Below, in pieces: positions 63,428-64,000 of a stretch of DNA of 64,000 nucleotides. The DNA is from G965207335 sp965222825 (GTDB lineage Bacteria > Pseudomonadota > Gammaproteobacteria > PS1 > Pseudothioglobaceae): assembly GCA_965222825.1 (NCBI GenBank), contig OZ244964.1:620001-684000 (forward strand), read 5' to 3'. The position numbers and the translations under genes were made by a program. Under the pieces are notes generated by a model that ran no database searches, was not told the DNA's origin, and saw only the letters and a list, made by a program, of their open reading frames with translations. How positions within the stretch are numbered: the first letter of the stretch is position 1; every line of letters starts with the position of its first letter.

Positions 63428-63504
63428 GGCGGGAATAGCTCAGCTGGTAGAGCCCCGGATTGTGATTCCGGTTGTCGCGGGTTCGAGCCCCGTTTCTCGC
63501 CCCA
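63428..63504 (+). tRNA. tRNA-His (anticodon GUG)
   Basis: 77 nt with the extra G at position -1 that pairs with C73, followed by CCA. The acceptor is GCGGGAA with TTCTCGC. The loop TTGTGAT gives GTG. It is six bases downstream of tRNA-Arg; a Pro/Arg/His/Leu array also occurs in E. coli. Confidence 0.96.
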
Positions 63505-63529
63505 AAAATAACAAATTAAGATACTACTT

Positions 63530-64000
63530 TTATACAGACATACTTGTATTTAAATATTTTTTAAGATAAACCAGTAAAATAGATATAGCTGCTGGTGTTA
63601 CACCTTGAATATTTTTTGCTTGAGATATGGTTTGTGGGCGATATTTGTTTAATAACTCAATTACCTCATTAGATAATGCTTTTATATTGCTGTAATCAAA
63701 ATTATTTGGTAATTTTGTGGTTTCATTTTTACGATATTTAGCAATTTCTTGTTGTTGGCGTTTGATATAGCCTGCATATTTTATTTGACTTTCTACTTGC
63801 TCTGCTATTTGTTTATTTTTAACAAGTGGTAGGGCTTTTTTTATAGACACTAGGTCATTATATTTAATATTTGGGCGTTTTAGAATATCAAGCAAACTAT
63901 ATTCATGGGTTATTTTACTAGCAGTTAGTTTTTCTGCTTCTTTATCTCCAGCTTGAAGCCAAGTTGTGGCTAATCTTTGTTTTTCTTGCTCTATTTGTTG
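63530..64000 (-). CDS. mnmG: tRNA uridine modification enzyme MnmG, C-terminal part only
   Basis: FAD-dependent partner of MnmE in forming cmnm5U34. Only the last 156 codons are inside the window. The frame is open to base 64000 (QQIEQEKQRLATTWLQAGDK at the edge). It contains LLDILKRPNIKYNDL, QVESQIKYAGYIKRQQQEIA and QGVTPAAISILLVYLKKYL, the C-terminal MnmE-binding helical domain. The apparent ATG at 63895 is internal. In many gammaproteobacteria the origin lies upstream of mnmG, beyond the right edge here. Confidence 0.95.
   Translation of the reverse strand, partial: QQIEQEKQRLATTWLQAGDKEAEKLTASKITHEYSLLDILKRPNIKYNDLVSIKKALPLVKNKQIAEQVESQIKYAGYIKRQQQEIAKYRKNETTKLPNNFDYSNIKALSNEVIELLNKYRPQTISQAKNIQGVTPAAISILLVYLKKYLNTSMSV

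Noticed and set aside
1..64000. CRISPR array or tandem short-repeat locus
   Set aside because: No series of regularly spaced identical repeats was seen on either strand. The only tandem is the two-unit 20-mer at 20691.

Overview
The window is AT-rich, by eye about 30% GC, and densely coded on both strands. Protein families and gene order point to a gammaproteobacterium: pgsA followed by tRNA-Gly and tRNA-Cys, tig-clpP-clpX-lon, dnaX-ybaB-recR, mlaC-murA-hisG-hisD, and a Pro/Arg/His tRNA cluster beside mnmG. Operons are shuffled or trimmed, single genes stand apart from their usual partners, intergenic DNA is very AT-rich, and there are decayed gene remnants and small non-autonomous transposable elements. 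This fits a streamlined or host-associated lineage. No gene here settles the genus or energy metabolism.

Layout. 1-5.1 kb (minus): hisF-polA-argS, with argS cut by the left edge. 5.3-8.3 kb (minus): a cell-wall/division fragment murB-ddlB-ftsQ carrying two near-identical 236-bp miniature elements, each with its own 5-bp target duplication. 8.4-18.5 kb (minus): parC, a Sel1-repeat protein, ilvI-ilvH-ilvC-pssA and a lone aceE. 18.6-23.4 kb: a decayed regulator remnant, an RseC-like gene, algC-type phosphohexomutase, a YHS protein, mgtE, hpf and a 67-residue protein of unknown function. 23.5-30.3 kb: argD-argF and a DNA glycosylase (plus), a third miniature element, then mlaC-murA-hisG-hisD (minus). 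30.3-43.5 kb: uvrC, an exported DUF3455-like protein that seems to start at AUA, a small pseudogene with three frameshifts, catalase, a DUF2201-type metallopeptidase/VWA protein, an RND pump, prlC, pyrF, two envelope-type genes and a voltage-gated ion channel. 43.6-47.6 kb: tRNA-Arg, dnaX with an apparent -1 recoding site, ybaB, recR, prfB, rpsO. 47.6-55.9 kb: dnaG, an LpxL-type acyltransferase lacking a catalytic residue, a DUF1772 protein, a SixA-like phosphatase, an orphan TRAP binding protein, three tRNAs, pgsA and comEC. 56-64 kb: cytochrome c4, tig-clpP-clpX-lon, three tRNAs and the 3' end of mnmG.

Together the genes cover DNA replication and repair (polA, parC, dnaX, dnaG, recR, uvrC), protein quality control (Tig, ClpXP, Lon, PrlC), wall and envelope synthesis (MurA, MurB, DdlB, FtsQ, PssA, PgsA, MlaC, LpxL) and His, Arg and branched-chain amino-acid synthesis. 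I saw no CRISPR array, prophage, toxin-antitoxin pair or intact transposase. The observations most worth following are the dnaX A11 recoding site, the miniature elements with confirmed target-site duplications, the probable AUA start codon, and the decayed genes hidden in intergenic DNA.
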